Shown piece by piece: positions 53,751 to 62,740 of a DNA stretch of 64,000 nt. The DNA comes from Asticcacaulis sp. AC402 (GTDB taxonomy: Bacteria > Pseudomonadota > Alphaproteobacteria > Caulobacterales > Caulobacteraceae), in assembly GCF_000495835.1 (NCBI RefSeq), contig NZ_AWGC01000006.1:62001-126000 (forward strand), in the 5' to 3' direction. Numbering within the stretch: position 1 is the stretch's first letter; each line of letters begins with the position of its first letter. A model generated the notes under the pieces. The model was not told the origin of the DNA. It ran no database searches and saw only the letters and a program-made list of their open reading frames with translations. Made by a program: the position numbers and the translations under genes.

Positions 53751-55889
53751 ATGAACTGGACGGCACTCACGCTAGCGAGCGCAATAGCGCTGTTTGCCGG
53801 TAACGCCCAGGCTGAACCCTACACCTGGAAAACCATACCGTTCGAAGGCGGTGGGTTTGTCGACGGCTTTCTCTATCATCCCAAGACGCCCAATGTTTTG
53901 TACGCGCGGACCGATGTTGGCGGTGCCTATCGCTATGACTACGGCAACCGGCGTTGGGTGCCGTTGATGGACGGCTTTGGCCGGGACGACTGGGACTGTT
54001 TCGGCGTCATGACCTTCGCGGTCGATCCCAATGCGCCGCAGCGGCTGTATGCGACGTGCGGGCTTTATCTGAGCGATCGTGTGCCGGATGGTGGGGTGAT
54101 CCGGTCTGAGGATCAGGGCGCGACCTGGCAAAAGACCACGTTGAAGGGCATCAAGCTGGGCGGTAATGCCATGGGACGCGGGGCCGGCGAACGGCTGCAG
54201 GTCGATCCCGGTAATGGCGATATCCTTTGGCTGGGGACGCCGCAGAATGGTCTGTTGAAGAGCACGGATCGTGGCAGGAGTTTCAGCCGGGTGGCGGCGT
54301 TTGTCCCCAAGGCGGTGACCACGGTGCTGATCGACGGCAAGACCATCTATGCCGGTTCGGGTGAGACCGGCGACGGGCTCTATCGCAGCGACGACGGTGG
54401 CGAGACCTTTCGCAAGATCGAGGGCTCGCCCAAGATGATCCCACATCAGATGGCGCTGGATGCGGACGGTAGCTTGTATGTCACCTTTGCCGATGCGCTG
54501 GGGCCGTGGGATGTCAGTGACGGCGCCGTGTGGAAGCTGAAAGGGGATGTCTGGACCGATATCTCACCCGCCAAGCCGACGAAGGCACTGACGTTTGGCT
54601 ATTCGGGTCTTGATCTCGACCGCCAGCGACCCGGCACGATCGTGGTGGCGACGACCAACCGTTACAGCGGTGGCGGCGATGATATCTATCTGTCGCGCGA
54701 TGGCGGGGCGACGTGGAAACCCTTCAAGGACCAGGCCGAGCACAAGGCCGATGGCCATCCGTGGTTGCTCAACTACATGAAGGGCGATGACGAGGATTCC
54801 GCGGCGCGCAAGGAGATGGGCCACTGGATGGATGCCCTGAAGATCAACCCGTTCAACAGTGACGAACTGCTCTACGGTACGGGCTACGGCGTGTGGATGA
54901 CGCGCAACCTGTCGGCCTTGGAAGCGGGTGGGACGGTCGTTTTCGACTTCGAGAATGAGAATTTCGAGGAAACAGTGATCCTGGGGCTGGAAAGCCCGCC
55001 CAAGGGACCGAAGGTTTTGATGGCGGCGGGAGATGTGTCCGGTTCGGCCTGGCATGACCTCAGCAAGACGCCGTCGCGCGGGCTGTTTTCGCCAACGCAC
55101 GAAACCAACCAGGGTGTTGCCTTTGCGGCCCTGGCGCCCAACATCATCGTGCGCAGCGCCGACAACGAAAACATCAGCGGCTATATTTCCTATGATGGCG
55201 CCGATAGCTGGCAGCCCCTGCCGGCCGAGCCGCCGCCCTTGCAGACGAAAGACTGGAACAACAACCGCGCCGGCAAGATCGCCATTTCGGCCAAGGGCAA
55301 GACGATGATCTGGGTGCCGGAAAACCATCCGGCCTATCATAGCAGCGACGGTGGCAAGACCTGGACCTTGTCCAAGGGCTGGCCGGCACCGCAACGCGGC
55401 CAGGAGGCGGTCGCCGACAAGGTCAATGATGCCACCTTCTATATGTTGGATCGGGCGGTCGGACAGGTTTTGGTATCGCGTGATCGCGGCCAGGCGTTCG
55501 GGTTACTTACCGGCGGCTTGCCCGCGGGCAATGGGCAGTTGCGGACGGTGCCGGGCTATGAAGAGGAGCTGTGGCTGGCTTCGGGGGCGGCGCTTTACCG
55601 AATCCGTAACGGCCAGCCAGTGGCGCTCGCCGGAGTCGATCAGGCGTGGCAGGTCACCTTTGGCAGGTCCGAAAAAAGCCGCAAATATCCGTCGATATTC
55701 CTGTGGGGCAAGGTGGGCGGCGAGGAAGGCCTGTGGCGCTCGGACGACGAAGGCGGCCACTGGACACGGATCAATACGGATGCGACTCGCTTCGGTCAGA
55801 TGCGCGCCATTGCCGGTGATCCGCGTGAGCATGGCGTGTTATACATAGCGCCCGATGGGCGCGGCATTATGGTAGGGAGACCACAATGA
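53751..55889 (+). CDS. GH74 xyloglucanase 1, secreted
   Basis: 712 residues: signal peptide (ALFAGNAQA), then two seven-bladed beta-propeller domains with Asp-box/BNR-like motifs (SxDxGxTW: SEDQGATW, SRDGGATW, SSDGGKTW). Catalytic Asp55 in YARTDVGGAYRYD and Asp361 in GHWMDALKINPFN, the family pair. Cleaves the xyloglucan backbone, endo or at the reducing end. ATG 53751; a longer frame starts GTG 53709. It overlaps the second GH74 gene by four bases. Confidence 0.93.
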   Translation: MNWTALTLASAIALFAGNAQAEPYTWKTIPFEGGGFVDGFLYHPKTPNVLYARTDVGGAYRYDYGNRRWVPLMDGFGRDDWDCFGVMTFAVDPNAPQRLYATCGLYLSDRVPDGGVIRSEDQGATWQKTTLKGIKLGGNAMGRGAGERLQVDPGNGDILWLGTPQNGLLKSTDRGRSFSRVAAFVPKAVTTVLIDGKTIYAGSGETGDGLYRSDDGGETFRKIEGSPKMIPHQMALDADGSLYVTFADALGPWDVSDGAVWKLKGDVWTDISPAKPTKALTFGYSGLDLDRQRPGTIVVATTNRYSGGGDDIYLSRDGGATWKPFKDQAEHKADGHPWLLNYMKGDDEDSAARKEMGHWMDALKINPFNSDELLYGTGYGVWMTRNLSALEAGGTVVFDFENENFEETVILGLESPPKGPKVLMAAGDVSGSAWHDLSKTPSRGLFSPTHETNQGVAFAALAPNIIVRSADNENISGYISYDGADSWQPLPAEPPPLQTKDWNNNRAGKIAISAKGKTMIWVPENHPAYHSSDGGKTWTLSKGWPAPQRGQEAVADKVNDATFYMLDRAVGQVLVSRDRGQAFGLLTGGLPAGNGQLRTVPGYEEELWLASGAALYRIRNGQPVALAGVDQAWQVTFGRSEKSRKYPSIFLWGKVGGEEGLWRSDDEGGHWTRINTDATRFGQMRAIAGDPREHGVLYIAPDGRGIMVGRPQ

Positions 55890-58039
55890 ACAGACGTGAA
55901 ATTCTGCTGGCTTCGGCCGCATTGAGCCTGATCGGTACTGGCGCCCAGGCGGCCGAGGCGCCGTATTCATGGGCTACCATTCCGTTCGGCGGTGGCGGTT
56001 ATGTCGACGGCTTCCTGTACCATCCCAAGGCGCCGAACATCCTCTATACGCGCACCGATATCGGCGGCATGTACCGCTACGATTTCGCGACCAAAAGCTG
56101 GATCGCCCTGCTGGATCATCTGGGGCACGACGAAGCCGACCTGATGGGCGTCTTGTCGATGGCCATCGACCCCAGCGATCCGAACAAGGTCTATGCGGCG
56201 TGCGGGCTTTACCTGGCCGATTGGGCGGGGAAGGGGGCGATCCTGCGCTCAAACGACCAGGGCAAGACCTGGCAGAAGACGGCTCTGGACATCAAGGTCG
56301 GTGGCAATTCTGATGGCCGTGGCTCGGGCGACCGGCTGGTGGTCGATCCGAAAGACGGCAATGTCCTGTGGTACGGTTCCAACCAGGACGGGCTGTGGAA
56401 GAGCACGGACGGCGGCAAGTCGTTTGGCAAGGTCAATGGCCCGGCGACACACCTCAGCCTGGTGCTGATCGATCCGGTGTCTGGCGCCATATTTGCCGGT
56501 GGTTATGACGCCAAGGCGGGGCTGTTCGTCAGCAGCGATAAAGGCGCGACCTGGCAACCGGTCGACGGCACGCCGGCCCAGATGCCGCAGCACGCGGTCT
56601 TCGCCGCCGACGGTTCGCTGTATGTGACGTTCGCGCATGGCGACGGCAAGAACGTGGTCAACCCCAGCTATGCCACCCAGGGCGGGGTGTGGAAGCGCGA
56701 TCCGTCCGGCAAATGGCGCGAGATTTCGCCAATCAAGCCGGTCGGCGGCGCCAGCTTCGGCTTCTCCGGCATCGATGTCGGCCCCGACGGCACGGTGGTG
56801 GTGTCGACGCTGAACCGGTGGTGGCCGGGCGATGACGTCTTCGTGTCGCGCGATGGCGGGGGGACCTGGATCGCCCTGGAAGATAAGTCGAAGCACGACG
56901 CCTCAAGCTATCCGTGGCTGATCAGCTATCTCAAGGGCCAGGACAAGATGGGCCACTGGATTTCGGACGTGAAGATCAATCCGTTCAATGGCGACGAGAT
57001 GATCTACGGCACCGGCTACGGCCTGTGGATGAGCGAAAACCTGACCAAGGCCGGGACGGGCGAGACGGTGCGCTTTGCTTTTAACATCAAGGATCTGGAA
57101 GAAACCGCGACGATCCAGATGACGTCGCCGACCGGTGGTGCGGTGGTGCTAGCGGCTTTGGGTGATGTCGGCGGGGCGGCGTGGGACGACCTGACGGTGA
57201 CGCCATCGACGGGTCTGTTTGCTCCGGCCAGCGACACCAATTACTCGGTCGATTACGGCGGCCAGGCGCCGGCCTTTGTGGCCCGGACCACCAACAGCGG
57301 CAATCACGGCATGTATTCCGAGGATGCGGGGGCGAGCTGGACGGCATTCCCGGCGTCACCCTATCGGCGGCCGGCGGATGGTCAGCCGTGGAAGGGTTCA
57401 GGCATTATCAATGTCTCGGCCAAGGCGACGTCGCTGTTGTGGGTGCCGGAAAAGGAAGGCGCCTACTATTCGACGGACAAGGGGCGGACCTGGAAGGAAT
57501 CAGCCGGCTGGCCTTTGGGCCGGGATCAGGGTCTGACGCCGATCTCGGACAAGGTTGCGGACGGAGTCTTCTATGTCCACGACCGGTTTGCCGGCAACAT
57601 CCTGATCAGCGTCGATCATGGCGCGACGTTCAAGCCGATTGTGTCGGGCCTGCCCAAGGTCGAGGGCTGGCAATCTGCCCAACTGGCCGTGATGCCGACG
57701 CGGATGCGGGATCTGTGGTTTGCGGCGCCCTATGGGCTGCTGCATTCGCGCGATGCGGACAGCGCGATGAGCCAGGTCAAGGATGTCGATGTCGCCTGGT
57801 GTGTCGGCTTCGGCGCGGCCAAGGTCAAGGACGGTTATCCGGCGGTGTATCTGGCCGGCAAGGTCAACGGGAAGGAAGGGCTGTGGCGTTCGGACGACGA
57901 GGGCAAGTCGTGGGTGCGGATCAATGACGACGCGCACCAGTTCGGCAGCTTCCGGGCGATCGCCGGTGACCCGCTGGAGTGGGGAACGCTGTATATCGCG
58001 CCGCATGGGCGGGGGTTGCTGGTGGGCAAGCCGGGGTAG
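55886..58039 (+). CDS. GH74 xyloglucanase 2, secreted (tandem paralogue)
   Basis: 717 residues with a Tat-like N-terminus (MNRREILLASAALSLIG). Same architecture as its neighbour: Asp58 in YTRTDIGGMYRYD, Asp361 in GHWISDVKINPFN, BNR motifs SNDQGKTW, SSDKGATW, STDKGRTW. The two copies have diverged, suggesting different loop specificities (endo versus exo). ATGA overlap with copy 1. Its last 100 bp are repeated downstream at 58514-58615 and, more decayed, at 61089-61196. Confidence 0.93.
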   Translation: MNRREILLASAALSLIGTGAQAAEAPYSWATIPFGGGGYVDGFLYHPKAPNILYTRTDIGGMYRYDFATKSWIALLDHLGHDEADLMGVLSMAIDPSDPNKVYAACGLYLADWAGKGAILRSNDQGKTWQKTALDIKVGGNSDGRGSGDRLVVDPKDGNVLWYGSNQDGLWKSTDGGKSFGKVNGPATHLSLVLIDPVSGAIFAGGYDAKAGLFVSSDKGATWQPVDGTPAQMPQHAVFAADGSLYVTFAHGDGKNVVNPSYATQGGVWKRDPSGKWREISPIKPVGGASFGFSGIDVGPDGTVVVSTLNRWWPGDDVFVSRDGGGTWIALEDKSKHDASSYPWLISYLKGQDKMGHWISDVKINPFNGDEMIYGTGYGLWMSENLTKAGTGETVRFAFNIKDLEETATIQMTSPTGGAVVLAALGDVGGAAWDDLTVTPSTGLFAPASDTNYSVDYGGQAPAFVARTTNSGNHGMYSEDAGASWTAFPASPYRRPADGQPWKGSGIINVSAKATSLLWVPEKEGAYYSTDKGRTWKESAGWPLGRDQGLTPISDKVADGVFYVHDRFAGNILISVDHGATFKPIVSGLPKVEGWQSAQLAVMPTRMRDLWFAAPYGLLHSRDADSAMSQVKDVDVAWCVGFGAAKVKDGYPAVYLAGKVNGKEGLWRSDDEGKSWVRINDDAHQFGSFRAIAGDPLEWGTLYIAPHGRGLLVGKPG

Positions 58040-58132
58040 GGGGCGATATTGTCTCTGACTCCCTTAGTGGTTAGTGGTGGGCAAACTTATTGATTTGAGA
58101 ATCTGGGTGGGTGGCCCAAGGAGGTCTTGTTG

Positions 58133-58504
58133 GTGGATGACGATCGTTCGCAATTGGTAATTGAGCTCGCAAAGACATTTATTGAGCTTGCGATGGAGGT
58201 GGATTCGTCGTGGACAAAGGCATATTTTCGTTTTTCCCATGAGGGAAACAGGCTTGGGTCTAATGCGTCTTGCGTGTCGAACGGGGTGGTCAATTTAGTT
58301 AGTCCATTTCAGCATGACTCGGCATGGGATAGGCTGAATGAAATAAGCGAAAATCTGTTTCAGGAAATAGGTAAGCCTAAAGCCGTCATTTTGCTTATCG
58401 TAGACAACGAGTTTAATTTTGATGTCAAATTTGAATACGACGATATGAGGAAGTGGACTATCACCAAGATTGATGGGGCCACGGGAGTTCCGGAAGGATT
58501 TTGA
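58133..58504 (+). CDS. Immunity-like protein (YezG/DUF600-type resemblance)
   Basis: About 123 residues, acidic, AT-rich versus neighbours: VIELAKTFIELAMEVDSSWTKAYFRF, WDRLNEISENLFQEIGKP and FNFDVKFEYDDMRKWTITK. Layout resembles small immunity proteins that protect from polymorphic toxins; no toxin is adjacent. AAGGAGG at 58118-58124 suits GTG 58133 or TTG 58130; TTG 58127 is too close. It is flanked by two copies of the GH74 3' end. Confidence 0.6.
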   Translation: MDDDRSQLVIELAKTFIELAMEVDSSWTKAYFRFSHEGNRLGSNASCVSNGVVNLVSPFQHDSAWDRLNEISENLFQEIGKPKAVILLIVDNEFNFDVKFEYDDMRKWTITKIDGATGVPEGF

Positions 58505-58513
58505 GGAAGGCAC

Positions 58514-58615
58514 CAGTTCCGCAGCTTCCGGGCGATCGCCGGCGATCCGCTGGAGTGGGGGACCTTGTATATCGCGCCGCATGGCCGGGGATTGCTGGTG
58601 GGGAAACCGGGGTAG
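58514..58615 (+). pseudogene. Duplicated 3' end of GH74
   Basis: About 100 bp, GCACCAGTTCCGCAGCTTCC to GGGGAAACCGGGGTAG, about 90 percent identical to the end of the second GH74 gene and in the same orientation. Begins right after the stop of the immunity-like gene. No 5' part of the gene is present. Confidence 0.88.
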
Positions 58616-58683
58616 AGGCTAACCGATGACGTGCCTGGCTCTTGATTGCCGAAGTCACAGACTTGTTTACGGACGTGTGTCTC

Positions 58684-58899
58684 ATGAAAACTTGCTGCGC
58701 AGGAAACGACTTCAGCCGGCGCGCCCTGCTCAAGGCCACCCTCGCGGGGCTGCCCGCGTATCTTGCCGCTCCGGCGCTTGGCGAATATGTGTCGGCCGCG
58801 CCACCTCCCGCAGGTGCGTCTCCATTCGATGCGGCGCATGCCTTCCTGGCAAGTCAGGTACGCCTGCTGCCGGGCCGCCTTTTCCACCGGCGCCCTTGA
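58684..58899 (+). pseudogene. Truncated Tat-exported protein (possible GH127-like N-terminus)
   Basis: MKTCCAGNDFSRRALLKATL with a Tat motif and signal peptide, then ASPFDAAHAFLASQVRLLPGRLF, after which the frame ends. QVRLLPGPF is typical of the start of GH127/DUF1680 arabinofuranosidases. Downstream sequence no longer encodes that protein. Remnant; family assignment tentative. Confidence 0.45.
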
Positions 58900-58941
58900 C
58901 CAGCTCGAAGGCAAGCCCGGGGCCAATGCCGACAGCGAAAT

Positions 58942-58963
58942 GGTGTCAGAGTCATTATCGACA
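58942..58963 (+). repeat. Short dispersed repeat GGTGTCAGAG-type, copy 1
   Basis: GGTGTCAGAGTCATTATCGA; related strings at 60738, 61060 and (degenerate) 59518. Each lies at a junction of relic sequence. Confidence 0.55.
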
Positions 58964-59014
58964 CGACCATCTTTGAATTGAGTGAGGGCCACGAAATTTG
59001 GTCGTGTTGGCGCT

Positions 59015-59157
59015 GTCCATCTGGCTTATCTGGCTTATCTGTGGACAACACTTTGCCGAGTTTCCGCCGCGACGATGGCCGAGACTATCGCCCGGCAACC
59101 AAGCCGCTGAAGTGTCGTTTTTTTAGTCCACAGATAAGCCAGATAAGCCAGATGGAC
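59015..59157. repeat. Period-9 inverted-arm element, type C
   Basis: A perfect 32-bp inverted repeat, arms 59015-59046 and 59126-59157. The arms are built of TCTGGCTTA units (9 bp) ending TCTGTGGA. The 79-bp centre is GC-rich and non-coding. A partial arm recurs at 60806-60824. Confidence 0.88.
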
Positions 59158-59249
59158 TGCGTAAACGCTTGAATCGTCGGGGAATCGTCGGAAATGGGAA
59201 GGCGCTTCGCGCGGGATGCTGATGGCTTGGGAGGTTGACCGGAAAGAGG

Positions 59250-59328
59250 ACCCCTCCGTCTCGACTCGCTTCGCCTAAGAAGGCGCGCTTGCTCGCCACC
59301 TCCCCATTGAAGAAATGGGGAGGAGAAG
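59250..59328 (+). repeat. R-family palindromic repeat, copy 4
   Basis: CCCCTCCGTCTCGACTCGCTTCGCC ... CACCTCCCCATTGAAGAAATGGGGAGG, with a perfect terminal hairpin; closest to copy 2. Confidence 0.78.
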
Positions 59329-59531
59329 GAAGAAGGACGTCCTTTGCTATGGCTTTGGCGTTTCCGGAAGAAAATCGCCCCACCACCATTTCGCTCCGCT
59401 TCGCTGCGTTACGCTGCAGGTGATCTTTACGCTTGCCGGGATATATCTCGGCTGCGCTCACCCCACGCAAGAGGCGCGGGGAGGTATCTGTGATTGGTGA
59501 TGCGAGGGAGCGGGAAAAGGCGTCAGGGCCA

Positions 59532-60638
59532 TTATGGCAGGCGACTTGCCCGGATGACGCGGCTGACGAAACCCTCCGGATTCCAGGCGCCATCGAACCG
59601 GGTGTCGGGATCGTTGGAGACCATGGCCAGCACAAGGTCTTCGTCGGGCACGCTGATCACCATCAGCCTTATGCCGCCGACCCAGCCCTGGCGTTCGACG
59701 AAGCGGATATCCTGGCCATCGAAGGGGAGGGTGTAGCTCCATGAGCCCATGGCGTGGGACTGGAATTCAGGGCGGCCTTCCAGCATCTGCGCGGTCCATT
59801 TGGGATCCAGACGTTCGCTGTGAACAAGCGCGCGTTCAAAACGGGCGACATCCTTCAGCGTGCCCGTCATGCCGGCTGCGGTGGAATAGGCCCAAAGCCC
59901 CGGCGCCGGCTCAAGCTTATCGCCGACAACATAGCCGCGGGCCGTTGTGTCGCGGCCAGGTTTGGCGGCCACCCACGACTTAAGACCCAGGGGGCGGGCG
60001 ACCCTGTCCTGGGCCAACTGGTCCCAGGATTGGCCGGTCAGCTGTTCAAGGACGGCGCCCAGCCAGAAATACTCGCAATCTCCGTATTGAAATTGCGTGC
60101 CGGGGGCTGCGACCGGTGCGTCATGGCATATCCGTGTCGCCTGGTTGCGGGGACGGGCGAGTTCTGCTGCGCTGGAAGCCGGGTGGAAGGGGAAATCATA
60201 GGATTCGCCGGTGTCGGCCTCGCGCAGGCCCGATGTGTGGCGCAGGAGATGCTCGATCGTGACTGTGCTGGCCCAGGCCGGTGCATCCTTGATATACCGC
60301 GACAGGGGGGCGTTCAGGTCGATCCGTCCGGCCTGGACTTCCTGAAACACCAGAAGGGCGGTGATTTGCTTGGTCAAGGAGGCATATCGGGTGGGGGTGC
60401 TGGTCTTCTAGCGTTTACCCGTGGCCCGGTCGGCCAGGCCCCAGCCATGATCCACGATCGGCTTGCCGTTTTTCAGGATGATGACGGCGCCGGAAAAGCG
60501 ACCCGCCTTGGCTTCAACGTTTATCACGCTGCGCGCTGCACGACCTTCGGCCAGGGCAGGGTTTGAAAGACCGGTCATAGCGGCTGCGAGGCTTATGGCC
60601 ATGGCCAAAAGGGTCGATCGGATCTTTTGCGTGGTCAT
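59532..60638 (-). pseudogene. Serine beta-lactamase-fold hydrolase broken by an in-frame amber stop
   Basis: A signal peptide (LLAMAISLAAAMTGLSNPALA) and GRFSGAVIILKNGKPIVDHGWGLADRATGKR are followed by TAG at 60408-60410, and then in the same frame KTSTPTRYASLTKQITALLVF with the catalytic Ser-x-x-Lys (SLTK), YGDCEYFWLG (YxN-like position) and the C-terminal strand. One nonsense codon separates the signal/first strand from the active site. Family: class C beta-lactamase/PBP-like esterases. A sequencing error or suppression cannot be excluded. Its stop lies in a degenerate GGTGTCAGAG repeat. Confidence 0.82.
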
Positions 60639-60873
60639 GGGCTGGCCCCTTGCTGGTGTTGTTACGTTTACGCTGTCCTTACGGGGTTAGACTTGAAACC
60701 TGATGACTTTCATTGCCTGATCCAAGTCGCAGGAACAGGTGTCAGAGTTGACATTGACAGGTCGATCTCAAAGTCGCGTGGGTGCCGCGAAGTTTGATCG
60801 CCTGGCGCTGTCCATCTGGCTTGGCTTGAAAAACCATATGGAAGGCGTCTAGGCGCTTGATCTGGCCGCATTT

Positions 60874-60985
60874 CCTTCGCGCCATCGCGTCTTCGCGTGA
60901 GACCTCTTGAAGGTCTTTGTCCGCCGCCACATGCTGTCTGAACGGTCGCAATATTTCACGCGAAGGCGCGAAGACGCGAAGAAGA
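60874..60985. repeat. Period-9 inverted-arm element, type B copy 2
   Basis: Left arm 60874-60900 (CCTTCGCGCC, ATCGCGTCTT, CGCGTGA) and inverted right arm 60956-60985 with centre of 55 bp different from copy 1 at 28004. Only the arms are conserved between copies. Confidence 0.78.
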
Positions 60986-61059
60986 AAAGGAAAACCGTTG
61001 TTTTGATACCGACTCTTAATCGTGGACGTGTAGGCTTTGCTTGTCCGTAAAGAAGAAAA

Positions 61060-61081
61060 GGTGTCAGAGGCATTATCGACA
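61060..61081 (+). repeat. Short dispersed repeat GGTGTCAGAG-type, copy 2
   Basis: GGTGTCAGAGGCATTATCGA, 20 of 22 positions as at 58942. Directly precedes the decayed GH74 3' end. Confidence 0.55.
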
Positions 61082-61088
61082 TCAATTC

Positions 61089-61196
61089 GGGTATTCCCTC
61101 GCGATTGCCGGCGATCCGCTGGAATGGGGACGCTCTTCATTGCGCCGCATGAGCGGTGGGCTGCTGGCGGGGAGGCCGAGGTTAGGAGCAGTCTTG
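61089..61196 (+). pseudogene. Decayed GH74 3' end
   Basis: CGATTGCCGGCGATCCGCTGG, a one-base deletion in the following run, then ATTGCGCCGCATGAGCGG and GGCTGCTGGCGGGGAGGCCG. It matches the end of GH74 copy 2, and similarity continues beyond the stop (TTGTCTC and CCCTT...), which the 58514 copy lacks. It is the tail of a lost third GH74 gene. Confidence 0.75.
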
Positions 61197-61678
61197 TCTC
61201 CCAACCCTTTCTCAGGTCTGGTTGTTCTTTATGAATCAATGGGATGTGAGCATGCCGTGGTATCGCCAGACGCAGAAACCGGCCACCTTTGTCTCCAGCC
61301 TACAGGCAGAGTCGCTTGTTGACATTGTTGTTGCGTTGCGTCAAAAAAATCTTTTTGGAGGCCTTTTATGCCGCGCGCACCGCGTTTGCCCCGTGCAGGA
61401 TCTGGTATGGTAAGCGGTTCAGGGAGGGGCAGGGCGAGGAGGTCATAAGCGTCTGGTGATGGGCGCAGCTTGGTTGGAGCCGCCAGCAGTGCTCGCTCTC
61501 GCATCAGGTGCAACACGCGTTGATTCGATGGGTTGAGCGACCCGGCAAAGGGCGCCCGCGAAAGGTCCGGGACGATGTCGTCTCGACGGATACTCAACTT
61601 TCACAGATGCTTTAGATTAAATACCTCGCCCCCGGTAATCTCCGCGCGAACGACGATTAAGGTCCTCAAGGAGTCATA

Positions 61679-62740
61679 ATGACCAAAACCGCATTGATAA
61701 CGGGCGTCACCGGGCAAGATGGTGCCTATCTGGCCGAACTTCTGCTTGAGAAAGGCTACATCGTGCACGGTATTAAGCGTCGGTCATCGTCGTTTAATAC
61801 GGGGCGCATCGAGAATATTTATCAGGATCCGCACGAAACCAACGCGCGTTTTTTCCTCCATTATGGCGACATGATGGATTCCACCAATTTGATCCGCATC
61901 GTGCAGGAAACGCAACCGGACGAGATTTACAATCTCGCCGCGCAAAGTCATGTTCAGGTTAGCTTTGAAACACCGGAATATACGGCTAATGCCGACGGGA
62001 TCGGGACACTCAGGCTTTTGGAAGCCATTCGAATCCTGGGTTTAGAGAGCAAATCCCGCTTTTATCAGGCATCGACCTCAGAACTTTACGGTCTGGTACA
62101 ACAGGTACCGCAAAGCGAAACAACGCCGTTTTACCCCCGCTCACCTTATGCCGTGGCGAAGCTTTACGCCTACTGGATCGTTGTTAATTACCGCGAAGCC
62201 TACAAAATGCACGCGTCCAACGGCATATTGTTCAATCACGAAAGCCCTCTGCGGGGCGAGACCTTCGTAACCCGCAAGATCACGCGTGCCGTCGCCGCAA
62301 TCAAGCTCGGGCGTCAGGAAAAACTATATCTGGGAAATCTGGATGCGCAACGCGATTGGGGACATGCCCGCGAATATGTTCGTGGCATGTGGCTGATGTT
62401 GCAGCAGGATGTGCCGGACGACTATGTCCTTGCCACAGGGATAACCACCCCCGTCAGGACCTTCGTTGAGTGGGCCTTCCAGGAAGTCGGTGTGACGATA
62501 CAATGGAGCGGCACGGGCGTCGACGAGAAAGGCCATTGCGCCGAAACGGGAAAGTGTCTGGTGGAGGTGGATCCCCGTTATTTCCGTCCGACAGAGGTGG
62601 AGTTGCTTCTTGGCAATCCGGCAAAAGCCCGGGAGAAGCTTGGCTGGGAGCATAAAACCACACCCCGAGAGCTCGCGTCTGAGATGGTGCGCGAGGATCT
62701 GAAAGTGATGCGGACGTCAACTGTTATGAAGGAGGCTTGA
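61679..62740 (+). CDS. gmd: GDP-mannose 4,6-dehydratase
   Basis: Converts GDP-mannose to GDP-4-keto-6-deoxymannose. 353 residues: NAD site [23 protein letters not shown], catalytic TSELYG and [10 protein letters not shown] (Tyr-x3-Lys), and the Gmd signature [26 protein letters not shown] precedes ATG 61679. Codon use is slightly more AT-rich than the surroundings, as expected for a surface-sugar locus. Confidence 0.97.
   Translation: MTKTALITGVTGQDGAYLAELLLEKGYIVHGIKRRSSSFNTGRIENIYQDPHETNARFFLHYGDMMDSTNLIRIVQETQPDEIYNLAAQSHVQVSFETPEYTANADGIGTLRLLEAIRILGLESKSRFYQASTSELYGLVQQVPQSETTPFYPRSPYAVAKLYAYWIVVNYREAYKMHASNGILFNHESPLRGETFVTRKITRAVAAIKLGRQEKLYLGNLDAQRDWGHAREYVRGMWLMLQQDVPDDYVLATGITTPVRTFVEWAFQEVGVTIQWSGTGVDEKGHCAETGKCLVEVDPRYFRPTEVELLLGNPAKAREKLGWEHKTTPRELASEMVREDLKVMRTSTVMKEA

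Larger units (their letters stand above)
60639..61678. other. 1-kb relic and repeat zone, no intact gene
   Basis: Contains a short GGTGTCAGAG repeat (60738), a partial type C arm (60806), the type B period-9 element (60874-60985), another GGTGTCAGAG copy (61060) and a decayed GH74 3' end (61089-61196). The part 61200-61620 has open frames on both strands but none with convincing coding character. Confidence 0.65.

Noticed and set aside
61229-61597. 122-aa minus-strand open frame
   Set aside because: No ribosome site, no recognisable motif, lies in a relic zone and its C-terminal part has noncoding composition.
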